64,000 bases of DNA, from assembly GCF_000744815.1 (NCBI RefSeq), contig NZ_JQMQ01000005.1, positions 3,790,055-3,854,054 on the forward strand. Reading direction: 5' to 3'. Shown here piece by piece: positions 1-9,350 of this stretch. This DNA is from Phaeacidiphilus oryzae TH49. GTDB taxonomy: Bacteria > Actinomycetota > Actinomycetes > Streptomycetales > Streptomycetaceae. The notes beneath the pieces were generated by a model. The model had not been told where the DNA came from. It saw only the letters and a program-made list of their open reading frames with translations, and ran no database searches. Within the stretch, counting starts at the first letter, position 1; each line of letters starts with the position of its first letter. The translations under genes were made by a program, and so were the position numbers.

Positions 1-1981
1 CGAACGCCTGGGCGTAGTAGGTGCCGCCGATGGTCTGGCCGTTCATCGACTGGTTGGGGCTGGCCGGGTTGCCGACCCAGACCGCGGAGGAGATCTCCGG
101 GGTGTAGCCGACGAACCAGACGTCGGCGCCGTTGTCCGTGGTACCGGTCTTGCCGGCGCTCTGCCGGTCGGCCAGCGCGGCCGGCTTGCCGGTGCCGTCC
201 TGGACCACGCCGAGGAGCATGGTGGTGATGGTGTCCGCGGTCTTCTGCGACATCACCTGCTGGCAGTCGGCGGACGGCGGCTTGACGGTCTTGCCGTACG
301 CGGTGCTCACCGAGTCGATGGCGATCGGGCTGCAGTACAGGCCGTGGGCGTCGAAGGTCGCGTAGACGTTCGCCATCTGCAGCGGCGTGTACGTGTTGGT
401 GCCGAGCGTCATCGACGGGACGACCTGCATCGAGGTCTTGTCGTCGGCCTGGGTGCCCAGGCCCATCTTGTCCGCCATGTTCTTGACGTTGCAGAGGCCG
501 GTCTGCGCCTCCAGCGAGGCGAAGTAGGTGTTGACCGACTTGGCCATGCCCTGCTGCATGTTGAACGGGCCGACCAGACTGGTCTCGTCGTTGTGCACCT
601 GGAGCCCGGAGCCCTCGCCCTCCGGGAAGGTCTTCCCGGAGCAGGTGCTCATGGCCGGCCAGGCCATGGTGTACGGCGAGGCGTAGGACTGGCTGGGGCT
701 GATGCCGTTCTCCAGCGCGGCGGCGGCGATCACCGGCTTGAAGGTCGAACCGGTCTGGAAGCCGTTGCCGCCGTCCAGCGAGGAGGTCGCGTTGTAGTTG
801 AGCGTCGTCTGGTGCTGGTTGGCGTCCACCCCGTACGGGCGGCTCTGCGCCATGGCCAGGATCTTGCCGGTGCCCGGCTGGATCATGCTGATGCCGGTGG
901 CCGCGGTGTCCGAGGCGTAGACGTGCTTGGCGACCGCCTTGGTGGCGGAGGCCTGCGCCTTGGGGTCGAGGGTGGTGCGGATCCGCAGACCGCCCTGGTG
1001 CCAGAGCTTGGCGCGGGCGGCGGCGGTGGCGCCGAAGGCCGGGTCGCTGAGCACGGTCTGCCGGACGTAGTCGCAGAAGAAGCCCTCGCCGGCCGCCGCG
1101 GCGGTGCAGCCGGTGCGCGGCGCCTGGTAGTTGAGCTTGATCGGGGTGGCCTTGGCCTCGGCGGCCTGCTGCGCGGTGATGTCGTGGTAGGTGGCCATGT
1201 CGGTGAGCACCCGGTCCCGGCGCTCCTTGGCCAGGGTGGGGTTGGTCACCGGGTCGTAGCCGGTCGGCGACTGCACCATGCCGGCCAGCAGCGCGGCCTG
1301 CGGGAGGGTCAGCTGGCTCGCGTGGACGGAGAAGTAGCGCTCGGCCGCGGCCTCGACCCCGTACGCCTGCTCACCGAAGAAGGTGATGTTCAGGTAGTTG
1401 GTGAGGATCTGGTCCTTGGTCAGGGTCTCCTCGACCTTGATCGCGTACTTCAGTTCCTTGATCTTGCGGCCTATGGTCTGCTGCTGGGCCTTGAGGACCG
1501 CCTGCTGGTTGTCCCCCGCCTCCTCCACGAAGACGTTCTTCACGTACTGCTGGGTGAGGGTGGAGGCGCCCTGGGAGACGCCGCCGGAGCCCGCGTTCTT
1601 GGTGACCGCGCGCAGCACGCCCTTCAGGTCGATCGCGCCGTGCTGGTAGAAGCGGTTGTCCTCGATGGCGACCAGGGCCTTCTTCATGATCGGCGCTATC
1701 TGGTCGCTCTTCACCACGGTGCGGTCGCGGTCGCCCGAGTAGACCTTGGCGATCAGGCCGCCGTCGGCGTCGTAGATGTAGGACGCCTGGGCGAGCGGGG
1801 GGGCCTTGAAGTCCGCGGGGAGGTTGTTGAAGTCGCCGACGGCGGACTTGGCTCCGATGCCGAGCGAGCCGATGGCGGGCAGGGCGATCCCCGCCGCCAC
1901 GGCGCCCGCGACAACGCTGACGCCGAGCAGGCGGACGCCGAGCGAGACTTTGTGGAGGGGCGTACCGGATCGTCTTGCCAT
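1..1981 (-). CDS. Class A penicillin-binding protein (PonA2-like), C-terminus off the window
   Basis: A bifunctional peptidoglycan synthase anchored in the membrane and acting outside the cell: glycosyltransferase first, transpeptidase second. About 660 residues are visible. The N-terminus has a basic start (MARRSG) and one membrane segment at about residues 13-35. The glycosyltransferase motifs EDNRFYQHGAID and GASTLTQQYVKN follow, then the transpeptidase motifs GSTFK (catalytic Ser), SVN and KTGTT. The 3' end lies beyond base 1, so any C-terminal extension cannot be judged. ATG at 1981 is the first in-frame start but has no clear ribosome binding site, so a leaderless message is possible. 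It is divergent from wblA, the ponA2-whiB arrangement also known in mycobacteria. The family call is firm; the ponA2 orthology is inferred from neighbours. Confidence 0.93.
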   Translation of the reverse strand, partial: MARRSGTPLHKVSLGVRLLGVSVVAGAVAAGIALPAIGSLGIGAKSAVGDFNNLPADFKAPPLAQASYIYDADGGLIAKVYSGDRDRTVVKSDQIAPIMKKALVAIEDNRFYQHGAIDLKGVLRAVTKNAGSGGVSQGASTLTQQYVKNVFVEEAGDNQQAVLKAQQQTIGRKIKELKYAIKVEETLTKDQILTNYLNITFFGEQAYGVEAAAERYFSVHASQLTLPQAALLAGMVQSPTGYDPVTNPTLAKERRDRVLTDMATYHDITAQQAAEAKATPIKLNYQAPRTGCTAAAAGEGFFCDYVRQTVLSDPAFGATAAARAKLWHQGGLRIRTTLDPKAQASATKAVAKHVYASDTAATGISMIQPGTGKILAMAQSRPYGVDANQHQTTLNYNATSSLDGGNGFQTGSTFKPVIAAAALENGISPSQSYASPYTMAWPAMSTCSGKTFPEGEGSGLQVHNDETSLVGPFNMQQGMAKSVNTYFASLEAQTGLCNVKNMADKMGLGTQADDKTSMQVVPSMTLGTNTYTPLQMANVYATFDAHGLYCSPIAIDSVSTAYGKTVKPPSADCQQVMSQKTADTITTMLLGVVQDGTGKPAALADRQSAGKTGTTDNGADVWFVGYTPEISSAVWVGNPASPNQSMNGQTIGGTYYAQAF

Positions 1982-2140
1982 GGGGAGGAGGATACGTGCC
2001 CGTTCTCCGGACAGGCGGCCAACTGTTCGCCTACTCTTGTCACAAGCTTGCGACAACTGAGGGTCTGCGCGATCAACTCACTCCGACGAGTGACGAGTTG
2101 TGAATGCTAATGACCGACACTTGGTTATTTGTCCGAATTG

Positions 2141-2209
2141 CCGCTGTGACCCGGGTCCCCCGAAGCCCGGCCCACGGCGTGTCGGAACGGCGCCGCTGGT
2201 GACCCGGGT
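2141..2209. repeat. Direct repeat in the pbp-wblA divergent intergenic region
   Basis: GTGACCCGGGT occurs at 2146-2156 and again at 2199-2209, each preceded by CCGCT, 53 bases apart. They sit in the roughly 400-base gap (1982-2393) between two divergent genes and could be binding sites for a regulator of either. Apart from this repeat and the promoter-like element at 2297-2324, I see no gene in the gap. Confidence 0.4.
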
Positions 2210-2296
2210 TCTTCCCGATTTTTCACTCCAGTGGGTGATCTCTTAGCCACGCATAGTCCGATCGGACCACGAAGGAATGATGCGTGGGGGGCTGTT

Positions 2297-2324
2297 GCAA
2301 CCTGCTCTTCTTCCGTAACGTCCT
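2297..2324 (+). promoter_or_regulatory. ECF sigma (SigE-type) promoter candidate for wblA
   Basis: GCAACC at 2297-2302, a 16-base spacer, then CGTCCT at 2319-2324. An AAC-containing -35 plus CGTC-type -10 at 16 bases is the pattern of Streptomyces SigE promoters. Transcription would start near 2331, just before the GTG at 2337 and about 60 bases before the preferred ATG at 2394. The motif is seen directly; SigE control is inferred. Confidence 0.5.
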
Positions 2325-2393
2325 CAACTGGCAGCGGTGAATATGCCGTTGCCGCCGTGGGGGAGCCTCGATTCGGGAGAGGACGGCGCCAGC

Positions 2394-2774
2394 ATGAGCT
2401 GGGTTGACGACTGGAGTGCGCAGGCCGCCTGCCGCACCAGTGATCCGGACGAACTGTTCGTGCAGGGGGCAGCGCAGAATCGCGCCAAGGCGGTGTGCAC
2501 CGGATGCCCGGTGCGCACGGAGTGCCTGGCCGACGCCCTGGACAACCGCGTGGAGTTCGGCGTCTGGGGAGGGATGACCGAGCGGGAGCGCAGAGCGCTG
2601 CTGCGGCGGCGCCCCACCGTGGTCTCGTGGCGCAAGCTGCTGGAGACGGCGCGGAGCGAGTACGAGCGGGGGGCCGGGATCGGTATGGGTGGCGGGCTCG
2701 ACGTCGGGGACGTCGACGCGGTCGCGGACATGTCCGAGGTGGCCGCGAGCGAGGACTACGCCCGCGCCGGGTGA
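2394..2774 (+). CDS. wblA: WhiB-like Fe-S transcription factor WblA
   Basis: WblA is a [4Fe-4S] regulator that promotes sporulation and restrains antibiotic production in Streptomyces. The core is nearly the known protein: an N-terminal WSAQAACR cysteine, then CTGCPVRTEC supplying the other three cluster ligands, the FGVWGG turn, and a basic RRALLRRR helix for DNA contact. The ATG at 2394 is preferred. It gives the usual MxWVxDWSAQ start, 126 residues, and has GGGAGAGGA about ten bases upstream. A GTG at 2337 would add 19 residues not usual for the family. The acidic C-terminal tail is a little longer than I recall for the 112-residue S. coelicolor protein (SCO3579). It is divergent from the PBP gene and convergent with the ATPase pair. 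Confidence 0.93.
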   Translation: MSWVDDWSAQAACRTSDPDELFVQGAAQNRAKAVCTGCPVRTECLADALDNRVEFGVWGGMTERERRALLRRRPTVVSWRKLLETARSEYERGAGIGMGGGLDVGDVDAVADMSEVAASEDYARAG

Positions 2775-3038
2775 GTCCGGGCGGTGAGCAGGCGCGCGGC
2801 CCGACCGACGCAGGTCGGCGCGAGCGGGTGGATACGCCGCCCGGCGAGCGCTGGCCAGGCGCGGACGGCCCAGCACGGCCCTGCCACCCACGGTCCCGGC
2901 AGCACATTCACGGCCGAGACCGCAGCTGACGACGCCCAGAGGCGCCGCCCCCGCAGCTCTGCCCTGCCTCAGCTTTGCCCCGCCTCAGCCCGGTTCCGCT
3001 CAGTCCCGTGCCGCTCGGCCCCGGCCCGCCTGCCGTGC

Positions 3039-4439
3039 CTACCCCGTCCGCCCCGCCTGCTCGGCGAGTCGCTGAGCGATGTCGTGCAGTCCGTCGAGGT
3101 CGTGGACGTCCCCCGGCAGCGCCGGCACCTCGGCGACCGGGACGTGCGGGTACATCGACACGAACCGGTCCCGCATGCGCCGCTCCCGGGCGATCACCTG
3201 GACATGTTCCGCGTGCAGCCGCAGCAGGCCGGCGGTGAGCAGCTCCGCCTCGGCGGGCGCCCCCGAGACCTCCGAGACCTCCGAGGCCTCCGAGATCTCC
3301 GAGATCTCCGAGTCTTCCAAGGCCTCCGAGGCCGCCGAGACCTGCGGTGCCTCCGACGCTGCCGTCGCCTCCGGCGGTTCCGAAGCCTCCGGCGGTTCCG
3401 ACGCCTCGCCGGCCTCCAGCACCTCGGCCGCCGCCAGTGCCCGCTCCGCGGTCAGCTGCGGGGCCTCGGTGGTGTGCACCCGGTTGAGCACCAGCCCGGC
3501 CAGCGGCATGTGGTCCGCGTCCAGCCGGTCGACGAAGTACGCCGCCTCCCGCAGCGCGTCCCGTTCCGGGGCGGCCACCACAAGGAACGCCGTGCCCGGC
3601 GCCTGGAGCAGCCGGTAGGTGCGGTCCGCGCGCTCCCGGAAGCCGCCGAACATCGAGTCCATGGCGGCCACAAAGGTCGAGACGTCCTCCAGGACGTTCG
3701 CCCCGAGCACCTTGCCGAGGACGCCGAACACCCCGGAGAAGACGCCCATCCCGACGTTGAGGAAGCGCATCGCGCTGCGCCCGCCGACCTTGGCCGGCGC
3801 GGCCAGGATCCTGATCAGCCGCCCGTCCAGGAAGGAGCCGAGACGCGCGGGGGCGTCCAGGAAGTCCAGCGCGGACCGGCTCGGCGGGGTGTCCACGACG
3901 ATCAGGTCCCATTCGTCGGTCGCCCGGAGCTGGCCCAGCTTCTCCATGGCCATGTACTCCTGGGTGCCCGCGAAACCGGCCGAGAGCGACTGGTAGAAGG
4001 GGTTCTCCAGGATGGTCCTGGCCCGCTCGGGGTCGGCGTGCGAGAGGACCACCTCGTCGAAGGTCCGCTTCATGTCCAGCATCATCGCGTGGAGGCTGCC
4101 GGAGCCCTCGCCGCCGTCCTTGACCAGGCGCGGGGTGTTGTCCAGCTCGCTGAGGCCCATCGACTGGGCCAGCCGCCGGGCCGGGTCGATCGTCAGCACC
4201 ACCACCCGGCGGCCGCGTTCGGCCGCGCGCAGCCCCAGAGCGGCCGCGGTGGTGGTCTTGCCGACGCCGCCTGAGCCGCAGCAGACGATGATCCGGATCT
4301 CCGGGTCGTCCAGCAGCGCGTCCGCGTCCAGCGGATCCGCGTCCAGCGCACCGGCCGCCTCGGCCGCAGCCGACGCCGCCGCCTCAGCCGCCGTCGTCCC
4401 CTTCGCCTCCGTAGCCTCGCTCACGCCGCCCTCGCTCAC
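3039..4439 (-). CDS. ArsA/Get3-like ATPase with a Ser-Glu repeat insert
   Basis: A P-loop ATPase of the ArsA/Get3 anion-transporter superfamily, probably working as a partner of the gene just upstream. It has an acidic Ala-rich N-terminus, a deviant Walker [12 protein letters not shown] at residues 53-63, [12 protein letters not shown], and the VVDTPPS switch motif. At about residues 345-400 a low-complexity stretch of Ser-Glu-X triplets is encoded by 9-base tandem repeats near 3255-3400; the fold then resumes to the C-terminus. The GTG start at 4439 overlaps the upstream TGA (GTGA), indicating translational coupling; another GTG lies five codons in. The paired arrangement is conserved in mycobacteria (Rv3679-Rv3680). 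The transported or chaperoned substrate is unknown. Confidence 0.88.
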   Translation of the reverse strand: MSEGGVSEATEAKGTTAAEAAASAAAEAAGALDADPLDADALLDDPEIRIIVCCGSGGVGKTTTAAALGLRAAERGRRVVVLTIDPARRLAQSMGLSELDNTPRLVKDGGEGSGSLHAMMLDMKRTFDEVVLSHADPERARTILENPFYQSLSAGFAGTQEYMAMEKLGQLRATDEWDLIVVDTPPSRSALDFLDAPARLGSFLDGRLIRILAAPAKVGGRSAMRFLNVGMGVFSGVFGVLGKVLGANVLEDVSTFVAAMDSMFGGFRERADRTYRLLQAPGTAFLVVAAPERDALREAAYFVDRLDADHMPLAGLVLNRVHTTEAPQLTAERALAAAEVLEAGEASEPPEASEPPEATAASEAPQVSAASEALEDSEISEISEASEVSEVSGAPAEAELLTAGLLRLHAEHVQVIARERRMRDRFVSMYPHVPVAEVPALPGDVHDLDGLHDIAQRLAEQAGRTG

Positions 4440-5593
4440 GCCGCCCCCTGTTCGGTGAGTTCGCCCGCCAAGCGGTACAGCCCCCCGAGATCGACCGCCT
4501 CGGGGCCCTCGGTCAGCAGCGGAAGCTGGTAGCTCGGCAGTCCGAGGTGGTCCAGCTCGGTGCGCTGCTCGCGCTCCAGCTCCACCCGCGAGGCGTGCGC
4601 CCTGCCCTCCGCGAGCAGCGGCCCGACCAGCGCGCGGACCGCCTTCTGCGAGCCCCGCCCGCCGCGTCCCGCGCGTCCTCCGCGCCCGCCGAGCCCGGCT
4701 GCCGTCAGCGCCTCGGCGATCTCCGCCTCGTGCCTGGCCTGGTCGCCGTGGACGGAGTCCACCGCGGCCCGGTCCAGCAGCGGGGGCCGGACCATGTTGA
4801 CGATCACCCCGCCGACCGGCAGCCCGGCCGCCCGCAGCTCGGCCACCCCGTCCACGGTCTCCTGCACCGGCATCTCCTCCAGCAGGGTGACCAGGTGGAC
4901 GGCGGTCTGAGGGGACTTCAGAACCTTCATCACCGCCTGCGCCTGGGTGTGTATCGGCCCGAACCGGGCCAGCCCGGCCACCTCGGTGTTGACGTTCAGG
5001 AACCGCGCGATCCGCCCGGTCGGCGGGGCGTCCATCACCACCGCGTCGTAGTACGGGCGCCCGTCCGGGCCCTTGCGCCGGGCGGCCTCGCAGGCCTTGC
5101 CGGTGAGCAGCACGTCCCGCAGCCCGGGGGCGATGGTGGTGGCGAAGTCGATGAACCCGACCTTGCGCAGCGCCTTACCCGCGCGGCCGAGCTTGTAGAA
5201 CATGTCGAGGTATTCGAGCAACGCCAGCTCGGTGTCGATGGCCAGCGCGTACACCTCCCCCGCACTCCCCCCCGCGCGCTGGCCCGGAGGGGCTACGGCG
5301 GCGATCTTCCGCTCCTCGTAGGGCAGCGCGGCGATGCCGAACAGCTCGGCGATGCCCTGTCGGCCCTCGACCTCGATCAGCAGGGTGCGCCGGCCCTCGG
5401 CGGCCAGAGCCAGAGCGAGCGCGGCGGCGACCGTGGTCTTGCCGGTGCCGCCCTTCCCGGTCACGACGTGCAGCCGCACGCCCTCCCAGTCGCTCGCCGC
5501 CCTGCCGGCCGCCTTGGCGCCCTTGGTGCTCCCGCCGCTTCCAGCCTTCTTGGGGGCAGCCGTCTGCCGGCTCCTCCCGGCCGCTGTCGCCAT
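4436..5593 (-). CDS. ArsA/Get3-like ATPase, first gene of the pair
   Basis: 385 residues. After a basic Ala/Gly-rich N-terminus comes [19 protein letters not shown] (Walker A around residues 45-53), then [10 protein letters not shown] in place of the usual DPA motif and [15 protein letters not shown] as the second switch. A Gly/Arg-rich linker follows near residue 305. As in other actinobacterial pairs, this copy diverges from its partner at the DPA position, suggesting the two work as a heteromer. ATG at 5593 is the only good start. Its stop overlaps the next gene by four bases. It is divergent from the small DUF4177 gene with about 100 bases between. Confidence 0.87.
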   Translation of the reverse strand: MATAAGRSRQTAAPKKAGSGGSTKGAKAAGRAASDWEGVRLHVVTGKGGTGKTTVAAALALALAAEGRRTLLIEVEGRQGIAELFGIAALPYEERKIAAVAPPGQRAGGSAGEVYALAIDTELALLEYLDMFYKLGRAGKALRKVGFIDFATTIAPGLRDVLLTGKACEAARRKGPDGRPYYDAVVMDAPPTGRIARFLNVNTEVAGLARFGPIHTQAQAVMKVLKSPQTAVHLVTLLEEMPVQETVDGVAELRAAGLPVGGVIVNMVRPPLLDRAAVDSVHGDQARHEAEIAEALTAAGLGGRGGRAGRGGRGSQKAVRALVGPLLAEGRAHASRVELEREQRTELDHLGLPSYQLPLLTEGPEAVDLGGLYRLAGELTEQGAA

Positions 5594-5691
5594 CCGCGGG
5601 GCCCTCCGTCCGTCCGCTCGCTCCTCCCGCGAGGGTAACCAGTCCCGGTGCCGTGCCCGGCACGGTCCGCCCAGCCGGTTAGAGTCTCGCC

Positions 5692-5850
5692 ATGACCAAG
5701 TGGGAATACCTCACCGCACCCCTGCTGGTGCACAACACCAAGCAGATCCTGGACAACTTCGGCGCGGACGGGTGGGAGCTCGTCCAGGTCGTGCCCGGGC
5801 CCAACAACCCCGAGCAGCTGGTCGCCTACTTCAAGCGGGAGAAGCAGTAA
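5692..5850 (+). CDS. DUF4177 small protein
   Basis: A 52-residue protein starting MTKWEYLTAPLL, with the family's typical DGWELVQVVPG core and ending in FKREKQ. Function is unknown. Its stop overlaps the start of the RidA gene (TAATG), so the two are translationally coupled. The same small gene precedes the RidA gene in mycobacteria (Rv3678A-Rv3678c), which supports it being real despite its length. Confidence 0.85.
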   Translation: MTKWEYLTAPLLVHNTKQILDNFGADGWELVQVVPGPNNPEQLVAYFKREKQ

Positions 5851-6317
5851 TGGCGGGCCGGGTCGAGGCCCGCCTCGCCGAGCTCGGCATCGCCCTGCCG
5901 GACGTGGTGCCGCCGGTGGCCGCCTACGTGCCGGCCGTCCGCTCCGGCGAGTACGTCTTCACGGCCGGTCAGCTGCCCATGGTGAGCGGCCAGTTGGGGC
6001 TCACCGGCAAGGTCGGCGCCGAGGTCACCGCCGAGGAGGCCAAGGAGCAGGCGCGGATCTGCGCGCTCAACGCGCTGGCCGCGGTCAAGTCCGCGATCGG
6101 TGACCTGGACCTGATCGAGCGGGTCGTCAAGGTCACCGGCTTCGTGGCCTCCGCGCAGGACTTCACCGGCCAGCCGGGCGTCGTGAACGGCGCCAGTGAG
6201 CTGCTCGGCGAGGTGCTCGGCGAGGCCGGGGTGCACGCCCGTAGCGCGGTCGGCGTGGCGGTCCTGCCGATGGACGCCCCGGTCGAGGTGGAGATCCAGG
6301 TCCGGGTCCGGGACTGA
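5850..6317 (+). CDS. RidA family protein (enamine/imine deaminase-like)
   Basis: 155 residues starting MAGRVEARLAELG. It belongs to the YjgF/YER057c/UK114 family, whose best-known members hydrolyse reactive enamines from amino-acid dehydratases. Visible motifs are SGEYVFTAGQLP near residue 31 and the C-terminal AVGVAVLPMDAPVEVEIQV strand. It is slightly longer than classical RidA (about 128 residues) and of the Rv3678c type, so the canonical activity is not certain. The ATG shares one base with the upstream stop; the open frame continues upstream only as read-through of other sequence. Confidence 0.88.
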   Translation: MAGRVEARLAELGIALPDVVPPVAAYVPAVRSGEYVFTAGQLPMVSGQLGLTGKVGAEVTAEEAKEQARICALNALAAVKSAIGDLDLIERVVKVTGFVASAQDFTGQPGVVNGASELLGEVLGEAGVHARSAVGVAVLPMDAPVEVEIQVRVRD

Positions 6318-6441
6318 TCAGGGACTGGCCCGACGGCCGGTCACGACCACAGGTCACGACGGCCGGTCACCACGGCCCCGCCACCCCTTCCGGGGAACAG
6401 GCGTGCTGTTGTTCGCTTGATCGGGGCCGTACGATCCCGGC

Positions 6442-7368
6442 ATGGCTGAGAGCGCTGACGGCAGGGGACGGACGGCGGAGAGCACGGCGGACCCGGCGAG
6501 GAACGGCGTCCGGCCGCGCACCATGCCGCCGTCCTGGCCGCAGCGGATCCGCGCGCTGCTGGACGGCCGGCTGACGCCGGTCCGCCCGCGCCCCGCCGCC
6601 ACCGTGGTGCTGCTCCGCGACCGCCCCGGCGGCCCGCAGGTCTACCTCCTCCGCCGGCGCCGTTCGATGGCCTTCGCCGCCGGAATGTACGCCTACCCCG
6701 GCGGCTCGGTCGACGTCCGGGACGGCGAGCAGGACCTCCACCGGCACTGGGCGGGCCCGGACGCCGAGGCCTGGGGCGAGCGCCTGGGCTGCCCCCCTGC
6801 CGAGGCCCAGGCACTGGTCTGCGCCGCCGTGCGGGAGACCTTCGAGGAGTCCGGGGTGCTGCTGGCCGGCGCCGGCGAGGACTCCGTGCTGGCCGACGTC
6901 AGCGGCCCGAGCTGGCGCGCGGACCGGGCCGCGCTGGAGGCGCACCAGCTCTCCTTCGCCGAGTTCCTGGACCGCCGCGGCCTGGTGCTCCGCAGCGACC
7001 TGCTGGCGGCCTGGGCCCGCTGGATCACCCCGGAGTTCGAGGAGCGCCGCTTCGACACCTGGTTCTTCACCGCGGTCGTCCCGGCCGGCCAGCGCACCGC
7101 CGAGGTGCCCGGCGAGGCCGACCGGGTGGTCTGGCTGCGCCCGGAGGAGGCGCTGGCCGAGTACCGGCGCGGCGCCTACGCCCTGATGCCGCCCCAGCTC
7201 AGCACTCTCGGCGAGCTGCGCGGGTACGCCGACGCGGCCGAGGTCACGGCCGCCGCCGGGCGCCGGGAGCTGCTCCCGGTACTCGGCCGGGCCTCGCTGG
7301 ACGAGGAGGGCCGGATCAGCATCCGGTGGCCGGGACACGCCGAGCTGACGATGAACGAGGGAGCCTGA
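6442..7368 (+). CDS. Nudix hydrolase
   Basis: 308 residues. The Nudix fold starts at about residue 52 (ATVVLLRDRPGGPQVYLLRR). The Nudix box is split: YPGGSVD opens it and AAVRETFEESGVLL closes it after an insert of about 40 residues, as in the NUDT19-like/CoA-pyrophosphatase branch. Substrate cannot be read from the sequence. The first 30 residues look disordered. It is followed four bases later by the MBL-fold gene, so the two likely form one transcript. Confidence 0.86.
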   Translation: MAESADGRGRTAESTADPARNGVRPRTMPPSWPQRIRALLDGRLTPVRPRPAATVVLLRDRPGGPQVYLLRRRRSMAFAAGMYAYPGGSVDVRDGEQDLHRHWAGPDAEAWGERLGCPPAEAQALVCAAVRETFEESGVLLAGAGEDSVLADVSGPSWRADRAALEAHQLSFAEFLDRRGLVLRSDLLAAWARWITPEFEERRFDTWFFTAVVPAGQRTAEVPGEADRVVWLRPEEALAEYRRGAYALMPPQLSTLGELRGYADAAEVTAAAGRRELLPVLGRASLDEEGRISIRWPGHAELTMNEGA

Positions 7369-7372
7369 GAGT

Positions 7373-8200
7373 ATGACCGCCGCCGGCACCGCGCCCGGGA
7401 CGCCCGCCACCACCGTGGGCGGCCAGGCGACCCCCCGCGCCCTGTGCGTCCTCGCTCCCAACCCGTCCCCGATGACCCTGGACGGCACCAACACCTGGAT
7501 CCTCGCCGAGCCGGGCTCCGAGGAGGCCGTGGTCGTCGACCCGGGGCCCCTGGACGACGCCCATCTGCGGGCGGTGGCGGCCGAGGTGGAGCGCTCCGGG
7601 CGGCGGGTCGTGGAGATCCTCCTCACCCACGGCCATCCGGACCACGCCGAGGGCGCCGCCCGCTTCGCCGAGCTCTCCGGCGCACCGGTGCGCGCCCTCG
7701 ACCCGGCGCTGCGGCTGGGCGAGGAGGGACTGGGCCACGGGGACGTGCTGGAGGTCGGCGGGCTGGAACTGCGGGTGGTCGCCACCCCCGGCCACACCGG
7801 CGACTCGCTCTGCTTCCACCTGCCGGCCGACGACGCGGTGCTCACCGGGGACACCGTGCTGGGGCGGGGCACCACCGTGGTGGCGTATCCGGACGGGCGG
7901 CTGGGCGACTACCTGGACTCGCTGCGCCGACTGCACGCGCTGACCTCGGACTCCGGGGTCAGCACGGTGCTGCCGGGGCACGGGCCGGTGCTGGCCGACG
8001 CGCTCGGGGCGGTCGAGTACTACCTGGCGCACCGGGCGAACCGGCTGGCGCAGGTCGAGACGGCGGTCGAGGCGGGCTGCCGGTCCGCTCGCGCGGTCGT
8101 CGAGCACGTCTACGCCGACGTGGACCGCACGCTGTGGCCCGCGGCCGAACTCTCCGTCCGCGCCCAACTGGACTACCTCGGCGAACACGGCCTGATCTAG
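7373..8200 (+). CDS. MBL-fold metallo-hydrolase
   Basis: 275 residues of the metallo-beta-lactamase fold. The zinc site THGHPDHAEG is near residue 85; TPGHTGDSLCFHL gives the next histidine, LTGDTVLGRG the bridging aspartate and VLPGHGP a late histidine. A C-terminal helical domain follows (LWPAAELSVRAQLDYL), as in LACTB2-like proteins. The mycobacterial counterpart is Rv3677c. Substrate is unknown; nuclease or thioester hydrolase activity are both known in the branch. GAGGGAG lies upstream of the ATG. Confidence 0.9.
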   Translation: MTAAGTAPGTPATTVGGQATPRALCVLAPNPSPMTLDGTNTWILAEPGSEEAVVVDPGPLDDAHLRAVAAEVERSGRRVVEILLTHGHPDHAEGAARFAELSGAPVRALDPALRLGEEGLGHGDVLEVGGLELRVVATPGHTGDSLCFHLPADDAVLTGDTVLGRGTTVVAYPDGRLGDYLDSLRRLHALTSDSGVSTVLPGHGPVLADALGAVEYYLAHRANRLAQVETAVEAGCRSARAVVEHVYADVDRTLWPAAELSVRAQLDYLGEHGLI

Positions 8201-8242
8201 CCCACCCCGGGCCGCCCCGGGTGCAGCGCCGCAGGCGCGCAT

Positions 8243-8264
8243 CAGGGGCGCGGGGAACTGCGCG
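8243..8264 (+). repeat. Dispersed Streptomyces-type intergenic repeat, copy 1
   Basis: A 22-base GC-rich element with the core GGGGCGCGGGGAACTGCGCG, lying 3' of the MBL gene. A near-identical copy is at 16606-16627. Similar hairpin-forming elements are common between genes in Streptomyces genomes and may act at transcript ends. It lies in the 228-base gap before crp. Confidence 0.55.
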
Positions 8265-8428
8265 GCCAAGCCGCTGCGGCGCCGCGCTCGGCGACGGCCG
8301 AGGAGTTGCCGCCCAGTCCCCGTTTCCGAGGGAACCCCGTTCGCGGCGGGCCGCGCAGCCCCCGCAACCCCCGCAGCCCACGCGGCCCCCGCGCCCCTTG
8401 AGCCGTCGCGCAGATCCGCCCCGCGGCG

Positions 8429-9103
8429 TCAGCGCGAGCGCCGCGCCAGGCGTTCGACGTCGAGGAGGATCACCGCGCGAGCCTCCAAGCGGAGCCAGCC
8501 GCGCTGCGCGAAGTCGGCCAGCGCCTTGTTGACGGTCTCGCGGGAGGCGCCGACCAGCTGGGCCAGCTCCTCCTGGGTGAGGTCGTGGACGACGTGGATG
8601 CCCTCCTCGGACTGCACGCCGAACCGCCGCGAGAGGTCCAGCAGCGCCTTGGCCACCCGCCCGGGCACGTCCGCGAAGACGAGGTCGGACATCACGTCGT
8701 TGGTCCGCCGCAGCCGCCGCGAGATCGCCCGGAGCAGCGCCATCGCGACCTCCGGCCGGGCGCCCAGCCACGGCTGCAGGTCGCCGTGGCCCAGCCCCAG
8801 CAGCTTGACCTCGGTCAGCGCGGTCGCCGAGGCGGACCGCGGGCCCGGGTCGAAGAGCGCCAGCTCGCCGATCATGTCGCCGGGGCCGACCACCTGGAGC
8901 ATGCTCTCCCGACCGTCCGCCGAGGCGCGGTGCAGCTTCACCTTGCCCTCGACGATGACGTACAGCCGGTCGCCCGGGTCGCCCTCGTGGAACAGCGCCT
9001 CGCCACGCGGCAGCGTGGTCTCGGTCATGGAGGCGCGCAGCTCGGCCGCCTGCTCGTCGTCCAGTGCCGCGAACAGCGGGGCGCGTCGCAGAACGTCGTC
9101 CAC
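8429..9103 (-). CDS. crp: Crp/Fnr-family cyclic-nucleotide regulator
   Basis: 224 residues, the same length as S. coelicolor Crp (SCO3571), which controls germination, growth and antibiotic genes. The N-terminal cNMP domain shows LFHEGDPGDRLYVIVEGKVK and the phosphate cassette GELALFDPGPRSASATAL. The C-terminal helix-turn-helix is TQEELAQLVGASRETVNKAL. The start is GTG at 9103 (MDDVLRRAPLF). AGGAGG sits about nine bases upstream, and an ATG at 9184 would add 27 non-conserved residues. It is divergent from nth. The sequence does not show whether it binds cAMP. Confidence 0.93.
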   Translation of the reverse strand: MDDVLRRAPLFAALDDEQAAELRASMTETTLPRGEALFHEGDPGDRLYVIVEGKVKLHRASADGRESMLQVVGPGDMIGELALFDPGPRSASATALTEVKLLGLGHGDLQPWLGARPEVAMALLRAISRRLRRTNDVMSDLVFADVPGRVAKALLDLSRRFGVQSEEGIHVVHDLTQEELAQLVGASRETVNKALADFAQRGWLRLEARAVILLDVERLARRSR

Positions 9104-9350
9104 TACTCGGTCCTCCTCATCGGCCGGTACCCGGGGAGCCTCCTTCGTACTTCCGGAGGAAGCGATCCGCTCCCCATCATGCACGACCGAGAAACAGTGC
9201 GATCAATCACAACAAGTGTGTCCTATGGATTCCCCCACCACGCGCCCGGGTCCCGCATACGGCCGCAGACCCGCCCCTACCCGGTGAAGGAGCGGGCCAT
9301 CCGGGCTCCCGGGGGCCCGGCAGCGGGGGTCCGGGGCGACTTCCCGCGCG

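Noticed and set aside
344-2110. A 588-codon open frame on the + strand
   Set aside because: Antisense to the penicillin-binding protein, whose transglycosylase and transpeptidase motifs are unmistakable.
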